This document shows, one piece after another, positions 1-8,270 of a DNA stretch of 35,410 nucleotides. The notes below the pieces were generated by a model that did not search any database, was not told the DNA's origin, and was given only the letters and a program-made list of their open reading frames with translations. A program made the position numbers and the translations under genes. How positions within the stretch are numbered: position 1 is the stretch's first letter; every line of letters starts with the position of its first letter. The stretch lies in the NCBI GenBank assembly GCA_964583765.1, contig CAZOWW010000056.1, forward strand, positions 1 to 35,410, in the 5' to 3' direction. This DNA is from CAZOWW01 sp964583765 (GTDB lineage: Bacteria > Actinomycetota > Actinomycetes > Actinomycetales > Kineosporiaceae).

Positions 1-33
1 ACCGACATCCTCGACTGGATCACCAGCCGCTGA
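1..33 (+). CDS. C-terminal tail of an unidentified + strand gene (partial)
   Basis: Frame 1 is open from the first base and encodes TDILDWITSR followed by TGA. Only ten residues are in the window, so the product cannot be recognised. The stop lies about 20 bases before the insertion sequence, so the element landed just downstream of this gene rather than inside it. It may also be a chance open frame. Confidence 0.25.
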   Translation, partial: TDILDWITSR

Positions 34-51
34 CCAGTTCCGAAACAGGCC

Positions 52-246
52 CTAGTGCTCCGCGGGTGATGTCTTCTTACGGTTGGCCTTGGCGAGGATC
101 TGGTCGGCGGTCTTGGTCCAGGTGAAGGGGTGAGCCCGGTCGTTCCAACCGTCGATGTATGCGCGGATCTTGGCGTTGAGGTCCTTGACGGAGCGGTAGG
201 TGCCGCGGTGGATGGCCTGACGCTCGGCCATGGAGAACCAGCACTC
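52..246 (-). CDS. IS630-family transposase, 3' exon (residues 294-357)
   Basis: The 64 codons here complete the transposase. The first codon, GAG at 246-244, is the third catalytic residue (E294) in ECWFSMAERQ, followed by the basic C-terminal helix and the stop TAG at 52-54. The frame also stays open upstream into the intron up to 324, but those residues are encoded by intron domains V and VI and are not transposase. It is read with 2799-3677 after intron removal. Confidence 0.83.
   Translation of the reverse strand, partial: ECWFSMAERQAIHRGTYRSVKDLNAKIRAYIDGWNDRAHPFTWTKTADQILAKANRKKTSPAEH
53..64. repeat. IS630 terminal inverted repeat, left
   Basis: TAGTGCTCCGCG is matched in inverted orientation at 3720-3731. 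The leading TA is the probable target-site duplication. The transposase TAG stop codon (52-54 on the minus strand) overlaps this end. Confidence 0.8.
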
Positions 247-322
247 GTCGGGTAACCCCGGCGCATTGCTGCGCCGGGGTCCCCTCAGAACCGGCCGTGC
301 CCGCTTTCCGGGCAACCGGCTC
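247..322 (-). ncRNA. Group II intron domains V and VI
   Basis: Domain V (322-288) begins GAGCCGG and ends CCGGTTC, which pair. The distal helix TGCCCG/CGGGCA closes a GAAAG loop. It is 35 nt instead of the usual 34, with a slightly larger bulge. Domain VI (287-247) has a perfect 10-bp helix (ACCCCGGCGC/GCGCCGGGGT, plus strand 255-280) with a 6-nt loop. A lower GGG/CCC helix leaves an unpaired A at 253, 7 nt from the intron 3' end, where the branch-point A is expected. Confidence 0.8.
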
Positions 323-2129
323 AAGCAAGCCCCTCGGGCTCGTGGGTGGGCAGAAGTGCTGGGCTGCCGTCACCGTTGTGGCGGCGGTGGCAGTGGGTGT
401 GTATGAGGCGGTTGGCGACGCGTTCGTCCGGTGTGCCCGCTGCCCAGACAACGATCGCGCGGGCGCGGATCGCTTTCCGAGTAGCCGCGAGCCACTGTTC
501 CCACTCGCGGGGACTTTGCGGTTCGTGGTCGGTGTCGAGCAGCAGCCCTCGGCAGAGCGGGCATCGACCGTGTTGCAGCTGCAAGAGCCGCATCGTGGCG
601 GTGCCCAGTGGAGGGCTGCTGCGGCGACGCCGCTGGGCCCAGTAGTCGATCAGGGTGGGGTCGTCCGGGGACGCCCCGCCGTCGACCATCCGGTGCCGGA
701 CGATCGGGGTCCAGGCGAACTTGCGCAGGTAGAAACCGGTGTCGCGGCTTCCGAAGACCCACGTGTCCTGCCTGGAGGGGTGGAACGCACCGAAGTACCG
801 GGCTCGCACCCAGCGCATTGGCTTGTTCGCGTGCGTGAACCGGGCCCACTTGTAGACCCGCTTCCACACGTGGGCGTCCAACGCGGCGAAGACGCGTTTG
901 GACACCCCGATCCGGTAGTAGGCGGCCCACCCGGTGATGACCGGGTTGAGCTTGGCGATCACCGCGTCGGCGTTGGAGCCCCGCAGGGCCCGAACCTCGG
1001 CGGACAGCCGCCTCCGGATCCGTCGCACCGCATCGTTGCTCGGCTTGGTCAACAACTTGCCGTTGGGGTAACGGCGGATGTTGAACCCCAGGAAGTCCAC
1101 GCCCTGGGTCAGGTGCGTGATCTGCGTCTTGGTCTCGTTGAAGACCAGACCCCTGGGGGCCAGCCACTCGGCCAGGCGCGCCTTGACCTGTTCGGCCTGT
1201 GCACGGGAGTGACACAAGGCGATCACGTCGTCGGCGTAGCGGACCAGCACTGGGCAGCCGCTGACCGTCTTGCCGGCACGGGTGCCGGTGGCGTGGTAGC
1301 AGACCCCAGCCGCGGTCTCCATGCCGTGCAGAGCAACATTCATGATCAACGGACTGATCACCCCGCCCTGGGGGGCGCCCTCGGGGGTGGGAGTGAACCG
1401 ACCGGCCTCGATCACTCCCGCGGTGAGCCATTGCCGGACCAGTTCCCTGGCGGGGAACGTGCCCAATGACCCAAGGATGTGATCATGGTTGAGGTGGTCG
1501 AATGCCGCCGCCAAGTCCGCGTCCAGCACCCACAACCGTTTCGCGTCCCGGCGGGAAGCGGTGGTGTGGATGGCCACGATCGCGTCGTGACAGCCCCGGC
1601 CCGGTCGAAAGCCGTACGACTTCGGCTCGAACCGTGCTTCCCACTCCGGCTCCAGTGCGTTGACCGCCAGAGCCTGCAGGCACCTGTCGGCAATCACGGG
1701 GATCCCGAGCGGGCGACGGCGCCCATTGCTCTTGGGCACATACACCCGCTTGACCGGTCGAGGTGACCACGGCCTCGCTCGGTGCTGGACCCAGTCGGCC
1801 AGGTCGGCCTTGTGCTGGTCCATCACCACGACCTGCCCGTCCACCCCGGCCGTCTTGCGGCCAGCATTGACCTCCGTAACCCGCCGCACCGAGACCAGTG
1901 CGTTGGCGCGGGAGCGGAGCATCAACTTCTGCAGGTTGCGGACCTTCTTCAGGTCCCCCGCCCGCGTCGCCGCGAAGATCCGCTGCCGCAGCCGCCGTAC
2001 GTCCTCCTCGGCGGAACGCCAATCCACGGCGTCCCACTCCACAGGCTCGTCCTCGGGTCCGTTCACCACGACCAGGGCGTCGTCGACCACCATGTGGGTG
2101 GTCGCCTCCGCCGTCATCGTGGCGTCCAA
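321..2129 (-). CDS. ltrA: Group II intron-encoded reverse transcriptase/maturase with HNH endonuclease
   Basis: This 602-residue protein helps the intron fold and splice, nicks target DNA and reverse-transcribes the intron. The reverse transcriptase domain spans about residues 75-350. It has motif A (D205 and D211 in DLAAAFD), GAPQGGVISP at about 251-260 and the YADD active site at 298-301. The maturase (X) domain follows at about 350-440, with LNPVITGWAAYYR. The C-terminus is an HNH-type DNA endonuclease with CPLC at 523-526, DTDHEP at 532-537 and HTHCHRRH at 578-584. The length is at the long end for the family because of the extended N-terminus. The longest start is TTG at 2129, close behind GAGGGG; ATG at 2117 is an alternative. 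The stop TGA overlaps the first bases of domain V. Confidence 0.9.
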   Translation of the reverse strand: MDATMTAEATTHMVVDDALVVVNGPEDEPVEWDAVDWRSAEEDVRRLRQRIFAATRAGDLKKVRNLQKLMLRSRANALVSVRRVTEVNAGRKTAGVDGQVVVMDQHKADLADWVQHRARPWSPRPVKRVYVPKSNGRRRPLGIPVIADRCLQALAVNALEPEWEARFEPKSYGFRPGRGCHDAIVAIHTTASRRDAKRLWVLDADLAAAFDHLNHDHILGSLGTFPARELVRQWLTAGVIEAGRFTPTPEGAPQGGVISPLIMNVALHGMETAAGVCYHATGTRAGKTVSGCPVLVRYADDVIALCHSRAQAEQVKARLAEWLAPRGLVFNETKTQITHLTQGVDFLGFNIRRYPNGKLLTKPSNDAVRRIRRRLSAEVRALRGSNADAVIAKLNPVITGWAAYYRIGVSKRVFAALDAHVWKRVYKWARFTHANKPMRWVRARYFGAFHPSRQDTWVFGSRDTGFYLRKFAWTPIVRHRMVDGGASPDDPTLIDYWAQRRRRSSPPLGTATMRLLQLQHGRCPLCRGLLLDTDHEPQSPREWEQWLAATRKAIRARAIVVWAAGTPDERVANRLIHTHCHRRHNGDGSPALLPTHEPEGLA

Positions 2130-2798
2130 CTTGCCCCTCGGTTCCGGTGCTGGGTTCAGCTCGTCATCCGCAGGCTCACCCGGCTCGCGTCAGCACCCTT
2201 CCAGGTCGAGGCAACGCCTCTATCCGGCCAGTTATCCGGCGACCGCCAGCGGAGGTACTGGCCTGCGGTCCCCGGTTTCCTGCTGCCTTTCGGCCGCCGG
2301 CGTTCGCTTCTCGAGCCGTCCTGCGCCCGCCGGTGGCATCGGGCGACCTCACGGTCGACCTACCAGCAGACCGACCACGCCTGCTGGACCCCGTCGGGGT
2401 TGTCACGTTCCACACCTGACAGATACGACCGGGGAGGGTGCCCTCTGTACCCCGGGGACGGTGGTGCGTTCCCGCCCGACCAAGTTCGCCCGGGCGGCAC
2501 CCGTCGCCTTCCAGCGACCGGCCCCTATCTCCCGCTGGAACATCCCATCGGCGGAAGTGCTGATGACGAGGCGTCAACGAGGGTTCACGCGATTCACCCG
2601 TCCGGTCTTCCCCAGCCTGTAACCCCTGGATGGAACAAGGATCCTTGGGCCTCTACCTTGGGCTTCGCACCCCACAGTCACCCGTGACGCACGCCAAGGC
2701 GGGGACGGTCCCTACGCACTGGACCGGGCGCTACACCTTCGGCATCAGCCGACCTCCTCCGATGAGCGCCGCTGCTCAAGAGCGGCTTCGTGTCGCAC

Positions 2799-3677
2799 GA
2801 CCAGGTTCATCCACGAGGCGTGGGTGGGGGTGAAGTGGACCTGGATCCGGGGGTTGTGCTCCAGCCAGGTCTTCACGGCGGCGTGCTTGTGAGCGGCGTA
2901 GTTGTCCATGATCAGGTGTAGGTCCTGGTCCGGGTAGGCGCGGGCGATCTGACGCAAGAAGGTCAAGAACTCCTGATGCCGGTGCCGGCTTGCCATCCGG
3001 GCGGTCACCTTCCCGGTGGCCACCTCCAGCGCCGCGAACAGCGTTGAGGTGCCGTGGCGGATGTAGTCATGGGAACGGCGCTCGATCTGGTGCGGCTGCA
3101 TCGGCAGGACCGGCGCGGTGCGGTCCAGCGCCTGGATCTGGGACTTCTCATCGACCGAGAGCACCACCGCGTTCTCGGGTGGGGCCAGGTACAGGCCCAC
3201 CACGTCGATGACCTTGGCCTCCAACTGCGGGTCGGTGGAGAACCGGAACGACTCCGTGCGCCAGGGCTGGACCCCGTACTCCCGCCAGATCGTGGCGACC
3301 GTGTGGTCGGAGATCCCCAGGTGCTGGCCCAGCAGCCGGGTGGACCAGTGCGTGATGCCGTACTTCTTCGGCGGCGCCGTCAACGTCGCGGTGATCACCT
3401 TGAGGCGGTCGACCTCCCGCGGGCGACCCGAGCGGGGCTCATCGTGCAGGCCGGCCAGGCCCTGGGCCTGGTACCGCGCCCGCCACGCCAGCACCGTGGG
3501 ACGCGAGACCCCGACCTGCTGGGCGATCCCGGTGTTCGTGCGCCCCTCGGCCGCGGCCAACACGATCCGCGCCCGCGTCGCCAGGGCCGCCGGCCCGTTG
3601 ACCGAGCGCACCCAGCGCGTCAGTTCCTCACGGTCCCCCTCACGCAACACCAGCGGTGCTGCTGCACGGTTCGGCAT
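2799..3677 (-). CDS. IS630-family transposase, 5' exon (residues 1-293)
   Basis: This exon encodes the N-terminal helix-turn-helix (about residues 30-75, with GVSRPTVLAWRARY) and most of the DDE catalytic domain of an IS630 transposase. The first acidic residue is D176 in SVDEKSQ and the second is D258 in IMDNYAAHKH. The exon ends with HASWMNLV, after which the frame runs 17 codons into intron sequence and stops at 2745. Joined to 52-246, the frame continues without a gap as NLV-ECWFS, giving the catalytic Glu as residue 294 and a 357-residue protein, the usual size. D258 and E294 are 35 residues apart. Unspliced mRNA gives a protein lacking the catalytic Glu. The start is the ATG at 3677, 42 bp inside the terminal repeat. 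Confidence 0.85.
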
Positions 3678-3719
3678 TCACCGATCCTGCCACCCACCGA
3701 ACCAGCAAACAACTATCGA

Positions 3720-3731
3720 CGCGGAGCACTA
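3720..3731. repeat. IS630 terminal inverted repeat, right
   Basis: CGCGGAGCACTA is the exact reverse complement of 53-64. It lies 42 bases upstream of the transposase start codon, where the element's promoter would be expected. Confidence 0.8.
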
Positions 3732-3864
3732 GGAGCCCGGGGTCGGCGCTGGGGGCGTCGGCGCGGTCAGGTGATGGTGTCCCGGGTTGATCGCCGGTGT
3801 GGGTCTGTTGCTGGCTCCACAGGACACCTGGACGTTGTGGGGGTCCGGGGGTTGAACCCGCGGG

Positions 3865-3911
3865 GGCCAAGGTGGGCACGTCGTACCTACTCGATAGCGA
3901 GCACCTTGGCC
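3865..3911. repeat. Inverted repeat spanning the end of the frameshifted gene
   Basis: GGCCAAGGTG at 3865-3874 is matched by CACCTTGGCC at 3902-3911, a perfect 10-bp stem with a 27-nt spacer. The stop codon of the minus-strand gene (3887-3889) lies in the loop. It could be a transcript-end structure. There is no T-run, so a terminator call is weak. Confidence 0.35.
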
Positions 3912-4494
3912 CGCAGGGCGGTCAGCCTGGCGGCGCACTGACGTAGCCGTTCGCCCTCGACCGCGAGTTCCTCGCACAGAGCAACGTCGGTGATGCAGGC
4001 CGGTGCCGCCTCACTGCCGTAGGACACCGGATTGGCCAGGGTGCCGGCCATCCACTCCAGCAGCTCGCAATCGTCTCCCAGCGCCTTCGCGACGTCGCCG
4101 ACCTCGAGTGCTTCGATGGCGGCCTCGTACGGCTGGAACGCCGTGGTCCGCTCAGGGACCTGAGCTCCTTCGGCGACGATGAAGGCGCCCAGTTTGGTTC
4201 GACGCCGGGCAGCGTCCGCGCGGGGTCGTTCCCGAGGCCGTCGCCGCTGTCCTGTGGCTTCACCATGGTGATGACGGCGGCCGCGGCCACCGTGCGGTTC
4301 GGTGCCACGCCCAGCTCCAGTTCGGGGTCGATGTAGACGGTCTCGGCCACGCTGACCGGGGTGTGCGGGGGCAAGGCGGCCATCAGCGCGGCCAGCTCAC
4401 CGGCGGTGGCGAACTCGGCCGGGACCTGGCCCAGCGCCCGGTGGACCGCGGCGAAAGCCGCCGACGGCGGGTTGTTGTTTGGGAATGCGGGCAT
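3887..4494 (-). pseudogene. Hypothetical protein gene, frameshifted
   Basis: The gene starts at ATG 4494 behind an excellent ribosome site (AGGAGGAGTA immediately upstream). The first frame encodes an N-terminal half with AGELAALMAALPPHTPVSV and acidic/hydrophobic content. It loses coding character near 4230, where the protein-like reading moves to another frame. That frame continues as TKLGAFIVAEGAQVPERTTA, then a helical C-terminus with EALEVGDVAKALGDDCELLEW, and ends in VLAIE-TAG at 3887. One missing base near 4231-4240 would reconcile the two. Without it, the first frame runs to 3922 through low-complexity Ser/Arg-rich sequence. I do not recognise the family. It is either a recent pseudogene or a sequencing indel. 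Confidence 0.6.
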
Positions 4495-4635
4495 TACTCC
4501 TCCTGGAGGCAGGACGGCGACGGTCGGGGTCCTCAGCCGGGATGGTCGTGCTGGCTGTGTGGTTATGGACCGTTCCGATCATCCTCACGCCCGCACCCGG
4601 GGTGCCCGGTGTCAAGATCTGGTGGGGTCCGGTCT

Positions 4636-5484
4636 TCACACGTCGTCGACAGAGCGGTCTGCATGGTCACAGGGAGGTGAGCCAGGACGTCCTGGGTACC
4701 CACGCCACGGCGCCGAGCATGGGAACCAGTTGACGCGGTCTGGGGAGGTCGGGCGCCATCGCTGGACCGGGACCACTCCTGGCGGCAGGGGCTCGAATCC
4801 GTCCAGGAGGTGCAGGATCTGGGTGGAGGTGCGGGCCGCGAAGGGCGCGACTTCGCGGGCGTACATCTCGACGGCGTCACGCTGGCGCAGTTGTTGGCTC
4901 CCGTTCCCCGGACAGACATGGGAGATCACCAGGTGTGAGCCGGGTGCCATGACCTCTCGCCAGGCGCTGAGTGCCTGCGCGACGGCGATGTCCTGGGGGA
5001 TGAAGTGCAGCACGGCGGTGGCGAGCAGCCCGACCGGCTCGTGGGGGTCGATGAGCCTGAGGAAGGTTCGATCTGCGCAGATCTGCTCGACGTCCGCGAG
5101 ATCTCCCTGGACGACGCCGGTCCGCTCGTCGGTGGCGAGCAGAGCTCGCGCGTGCGCGGTGACCACGGGATCGCGATCCACGTAGACGACCCGCGGCGCC
5201 GGACAGTGTTCACCAGCGACCTGGTGGACGTTGCGCATCGTGGGGAGGCCCGAGCCCAGGTCCACGAACTGCCGGATGCCTCGGCGGCACGCGAACCGTA
5301 TGGCACGGGACACGAAGCGGCGGTTGGCCCGCGCGGCCGCGACCACCCACGGGGCCAGGGCCTGCACCTGCGCGGCTACCTGGCGGTCGGCGGCGTAGTT
5401 CGATCGTCCCCCGAGCCAAGCGTCGTAGACCCGCGCCACGTTCGGGACCGCCGGCGCGGGAGGCCGTGGGTCTTCGGCCGTCAT
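4636..5484 (-). CDS. SAM-dependent methyltransferase, DUF574 type (probable C-terminal frameshift)
   Basis: The protein matches the actinobacterial DUF574 (PF04672) methyltransferase family. The N-terminus has the diagnostic NVARVYDAWLGGRSNYAADR. The SAM-binding motif I is FVDLGSGLPT (about residues 73-82), followed by RVVYVDRDPVVTAHARALL, where the acidic residue contacts the SAM ribose. The substrate and role are unknown for most of this family. The open frame gives 282 residues, but the last ~45 look unrelated to the family. Dropping one C near 4750-4756 gives RWRPDLPRPRQLVPMLGAVA and a stop at 4667, which fits the family's usual ending much better. It is followed by the frameshifted gene at 4494 on the same strand. 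Confidence 0.8.
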   Translation of the reverse strand: MTAEDPRPPAPAVPNVARVYDAWLGGRSNYAADRQVAAQVQALAPWVVAAARANRRFVSRAIRFACRRGIRQFVDLGSGLPTMRNVHQVAGEHCPAPRVVYVDRDPVVTAHARALLATDERTGVVQGDLADVEQICADRTFLRLIDPHEPVGLLATAVLHFIPQDIAVAQALSAWREVMAPGSHLVISHVCPGNGSQQLRQRDAVEMYAREVAPFAARTSTQILHLLDGFEPLPPGVVPVQRWRPTSPDRVNWFPCSAPWRGYPGRPGSPPCDHADRSVDDV

Positions 5485-5857
5485 CGCAGAGAATCCGGAG
5501 TCAGAGTGGATGGCAGGGCCAGGGCTGGAAGTCCTCGAATGCCCGAGGCATTGCGCGGGGGCGGTCTCCGAGGACGCGTCGGCCCTGGCCCTGCCGGCTC
5601 GAGGGCACTCGCCGAGCGGCGCGAGGCGCTCAGCCCTGCCGGCCAGTGCTGCACGTTCACGCTGTTCATCAACCGCCGTTCCAGGCTCCCGACAGGTGTC
5701 TTCACATCAGCGTGGTCTGTCGTCTGTGCACATGCGAGGACCCCAAGAGGGCTTTATCGTTCATCAACAGGACTTTGAGATGATCCAATGACGGGACCCT
5801 GGCCATATTGAGGGCTTGGGGCGACACTGGTGGGAGGCCCTTTCGGAAGGACAGATC
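5485..5857. other. Intergenic region between divergent genes
   Basis: These 373 bases separate the methyltransferase (minus) from the regulator (plus) and must hold both promoters. Around 5690-5820 the base composition is less GC-rich. I found no convincing paired -35/-10 boxes, no tRNA and no coding frame I trust. The only clear signal is the ribosome site AAGGA ending 6 nt before GTG 5858. Confidence 0.5.
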
Positions 5858-7084
5858 GTGCCCCGTTCCGCCGGCAACACCCGCCTGAAGGCTGCGCGCC
5901 TGGCGGCTGGGCTCGGCTCCCAGCAGGCTCTTGCCGACGTACTCGGTGTGGGGGTGCGTCAGGTACGCCGGTGGGAGTCCGAGAACCCGCCCCACCCTCA
6001 TCCCGAGGTGGGCAAGGCCCTGACCCGTCTGCTGGGCCTGGACCTGGAGGACCTCGGGTTTCCCACCTCCTCGGGCGCGCTCTTGGAGCGAGCCCGGTCA
6101 TCCACCGGAGCGCCGAGCCTGGCTCCAGCGGGCCTACCGGGTGTGTCCAGGCATCGCGCGGGCGTCCAACCCGCGCACGTGGCCGGTGATTTCCTGGCTG
6201 TCACCCGCGCGCACCGACGCCTGTACTGGTCCGTCACCCCCGCGGCGCTGCACCCGGCGGTCCAGGCCCATGCCGGCCTGGGGGGTGTCCTGCTCGCGGA
6301 GACCACCGGCCGCACTCACCGGGAGGTCGCCGCGGCCCTGGCCGAGTCCTACCTGCTCGCCGGACGCATCGAGTTCTTCGACATCCGCGAACCCGAGCCT
6401 GCCGGGCGCACCTTCCTGCTGGCGCTCCAGGCCGCAGGTGAGGCCGAGGACACGCTGCTCGGTGCGGCAATCCTGGCCCACGCGGCGTTCATCCCGGGAT
6501 GGGCCGGGGAGCGGGACGCAGCCCTGGAACGGATGGTCGCCGCACGCACCTATGCCCGTCGCGGACCTGCACCTCTCGAGCTGCTCGCCTGGCTGGATGC
6601 GGTCGAGGCCGAATGCGAGACCCGCTGCGGCAACGCCCGAGCGGCACTGCGCCTGCTCGGGCATGCGGAAGATCTGCTGGCCGGTGAATCAGAACATCCC
6701 GTCCCGCCGTGGCTGGACTGGTTCAGCCCGGTGCGGCTGGCCGCGTTCAAGGGCAACACGCAGGTCAAGGCCGGGCATCTGCCCCAGGCCCGTCAAACCT
6801 TGCTCGAGGTGCTCGAGGCCCTGGGTCCGGGTGCGGAGAAGCAGGTCACGGTCGTGCTCGGGGATCTCGCGGCGGTCGAGGCTGCGGCCGGGGACCCCCA
6901 GGCGGCCTGTCGATACGCGCTGCGTGCCCTGGATGAGCTCGAGCGCACCTGGTACGCGACGGGCATGGACCGGGTGCGCGACGTCCGCCGTGCCCTGACG
7001 CCATACCAGGACCAGCCCTGCGTCCAGGAGCTCGACGACCGGCTCTACGGGTGGTCCACGACCCTCAGCGCGTTGACGCGGTGA
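5858..7084 (+). CDS. XRE-type helix-turn-helix regulator with helical-repeat C-terminal domain
   Basis: The start is set at GTG 5858, which has AAGGA 6 nt upstream; an in-frame ATG at 5816 lacks such a site. The first ~60 residues form a Cro/CI-type helix-turn-helix (RLKAARLAAGLGSQQALADV, then VGVRQVRRWES as recognition helix region). The remaining ~340 residues are almost all amphipathic helices rich in Ala, Leu and Glu, as in TPR-type sensor domains of actinobacterial regulators. Such proteins usually bind DNA as dimers and sense a peptide or small ligand; the ligand here is unknown. It ends 20 bp inside the convergent HAD gene. It may control the nearby mobile element or its own neighbours, which the sequence does not decide. 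Confidence 0.75.
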   Translation: MPRSAGNTRLKAARLAAGLGSQQALADVLGVGVRQVRRWESENPPHPHPEVGKALTRLLGLDLEDLGFPTSSGALLERARSSTGAPSLAPAGLPGVSRHRAGVQPAHVAGDFLAVTRAHRRLYWSVTPAALHPAVQAHAGLGGVLLAETTGRTHREVAAALAESYLLAGRIEFFDIREPEPAGRTFLLALQAAGEAEDTLLGAAILAHAAFIPGWAGERDAALERMVAARTYARRGPAPLELLAWLDAVEAECETRCGNARAALRLLGHAEDLLAGESEHPVPPWLDWFSPVRLAAFKGNTQVKAGHLPQARQTLLEVLEALGPGAEKQVTVVLGDLAAVEAAAGDPQAACRYALRALDELERTWYATGMDRVRDVRRALTPYQDQPCVQELDDRLYGWSTTLSALTR

Positions 7085-7727
7085 CGTCACGGATCCGGCC
7101 CGCCAGCTCGCCCAGGCCCTCGATCCGGAACGTCGGCAGGCACCGGGCATCGGGAGTGGACCATTGGATCCTCGCCCAGGGACCGCGGTGGATCAGCGCG
7201 GTGTGCATTCCGGCTGCGGTGGCGGGCCGAATATCTGCGTCCAGACGATCACCAACGTAGAGGATCTTGTCGCGGGGGAATGGGCAGGCCCCCGCGAGGT
7301 GGTCGAAGAATGCCGGGTCCGGTTTGCTGGCGCCCCAGTCGTCGGAGGTCCCGATCAGATCCACGTCATGCGAGAACAGCGCCCGCAGGATCCCCCCGGC
7401 ACGCACGGTCTGGTTGCCGGCGATTCCCAACCACAACCCGTCGGCCCGTAGCACGGCCAGCGTCTCGCGCACGTCCGGATACAGGTCTTCCTCGCCGAAG
7501 GTCTCCGGCCGTCCCGCCTGGGCGCGCTTGGACCGCTCGGCGGTCAGGTTGAATCCCGGGCAGAATTCCTGGAAGGTCTCGCGGTAGTCGCGGGCCTGCG
7601 CGATGACCGCGCCGAACATCGCGTGGAACGTGTGCCGCGGCACCCCGAGCCAGTCCGCCCAAGCGGAGTACTCCGTGGTCTCGTCGACCAGACACTCCCC
7701 GACGTCGAAGACCACGGCCCGGATCAC
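7065..7727 (-). CDS. HAD-superfamily hydrolase
   Basis: This 220-residue protein has the HAD motifs in order. Motif I is VVFDVGECL (D8, with Glu in place of the second Asp at position 11). Motif II is GIAGNQT near residue 100, motif III the Lys of GASKPDPAFF near 135, and motif IV VGDRLDADI near 155-163. A helical cap lies between motifs I and II. HAD enzymes hydrolyse phosphomonoesters or haloacids through an aspartyl intermediate. Changing the second Asp to Glu is unusual and could alter the reaction. The start is GTG 7727, 6 nt after a TAGGCT -10 box, so the mRNA is probably leaderless. The 3' end overlaps the regulator gene tail-to-tail by 20 bp. Confidence 0.8.
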   Translation of the reverse strand: MIRAVVFDVGECLVDETTEYSAWADWLGVPRHTFHAMFGAVIAQARDYRETFQEFCPGFNLTAERSKRAQAGRPETFGEEDLYPDVRETLAVLRADGLWLGIAGNQTVRAGGILRALFSHDVDLIGTSDDWGASKPDPAFFDHLAGACPFPRDKILYVGDRLDADIRPATAAGMHTALIHRGPWARIQWSTPDARCLPTFRIEGLGELAGRIRDVTASTR

Positions 7728-7733
7728 TCGGCG

Positions 7734-7739
7734 AGCCTA
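7734..7739 (-). promoter_or_regulatory. -10 box of a leaderless promoter for the HAD gene
   Basis: On the minus strand TAGGCT is followed by 6 nt and then the GTG start codon. This is the actinobacterial leaderless arrangement (TANNNT, transcription starting at the first base of the start codon). I see no clear -35 box. Confidence 0.55.
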
Positions 7740-8227
7740 CCCGGACCCCGGGAGAACCTGCAGTGCCCGGCGCCTGGTCTGGTGTCTGGTGCTTCCCCGG
7801 CCCAGCAACAGGCGACTCGACGATCGGGGAAGGCAGATGCTCCAGCGCGGGCGAGTGACCGGACCCATGTTCGTGCCGCTCACCGGCTGCCGCGTCGTCG
7901 GTCGGCAACGGTTGACCTCCGTGCGAGCGGGCGAGTGACGGGAAGGGTTCCTCTCCCACGGGCGGACCTGGGCGAGTAACCGGGCGGCCCAGTGGGGTAC
8001 CCAGTGGGCGGGGATCGGGGCGGTCGGCGGGTGCCCCGCGGAGATCGTCTGCGGACGGCACTGGGCCTGGATCTCGCGGGTTCCTGCCGGACAGGCAGCG
8101 CCGCAGGCTCTTCGCATCACGGATCGTGAACTATCGGATACCCATTGATGCGTTCTTGGTGATCGGCTCTGGATTCGTGGGATGGACGCCGTCCGATGAT
8201 CGTCGGAGGGCAGTTTTGGGTGAGTGC

Positions 8228-8270
8228 TTGACAGGGCGATTGAGTGGGGTACACGCTCGATGTACCCCAC
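8228..8270 (+). promoter_or_regulatory. Candidate promoter/operator: TTGACA plus 10-bp palindrome
   Basis: TTGACA (8228-8233) matches a -35 box. It is followed by GTGGGGTACA (8244-8253), a 7-nt spacer and the exact inverted copy TGTACCCCAC (8261-8270). A 10-bp perfect dyad overlapping the -10 region is typical of a repressor operator. The -10 itself is poor (TACACG at 16 bp). A half-site, GTGGGGTAC, also occurs at 7992-8000. The helix-turn-helix protein at 5858 is one possible ligand, by proximity only. Confidence 0.45.

Larger units (their letters stand above)
247..2798 (-). mobile_element. Group II intron inserted in the IS630 transposase gene
   Basis: Read on the minus strand, the intron starts with GTGCGAC (2798 downward), the consensus group II 5' end, and finishes with ...CCCGAC (247), an AY end. 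Removing exactly these 2552 bases restores the transposase frame. The first ~670 bases (2130-2798) are the noncoding domains I-III, domain IV holds the reverse transcriptase gene, and domains V and VI follow at 322-247. The intron is in sense orientation to its host gene. All parts needed for splicing and retrohoming appear present (RT, maturase, HNH endonuclease, domain V, a branch-point A). I did not resolve the exon-binding sites, so the intron class is open. Confidence 0.9.
53..3731 (-). mobile_element. IS630-family insertion sequence carrying a group II intron
   Basis: The element is bounded by a 12-bp inverted repeat (TAGTGCTCCGCG at 53-64 and its complement at 3720-3731). The outermost bases on both sides are TA, the usual IS630 target duplication. 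Without the 2552-bp intron the element is about 1.13 kb and encodes one DDE transposase, normal for IS630. The transposase stop codon is TAG inside the left inverted repeat. The element is complete in length, and its transposase could only be made after intron splicing. The flanks do not show which locus was hit. Confidence 0.85.

Noticed and set aside
3849..3866. TTGAACCC-containing sequence resembling a tRNA T arm, possible second attachment site
   Set aside because: No acceptor or anticodon arm can be built around it, and it does not match the tRNA-Leu 3' end beyond the generic T-loop.
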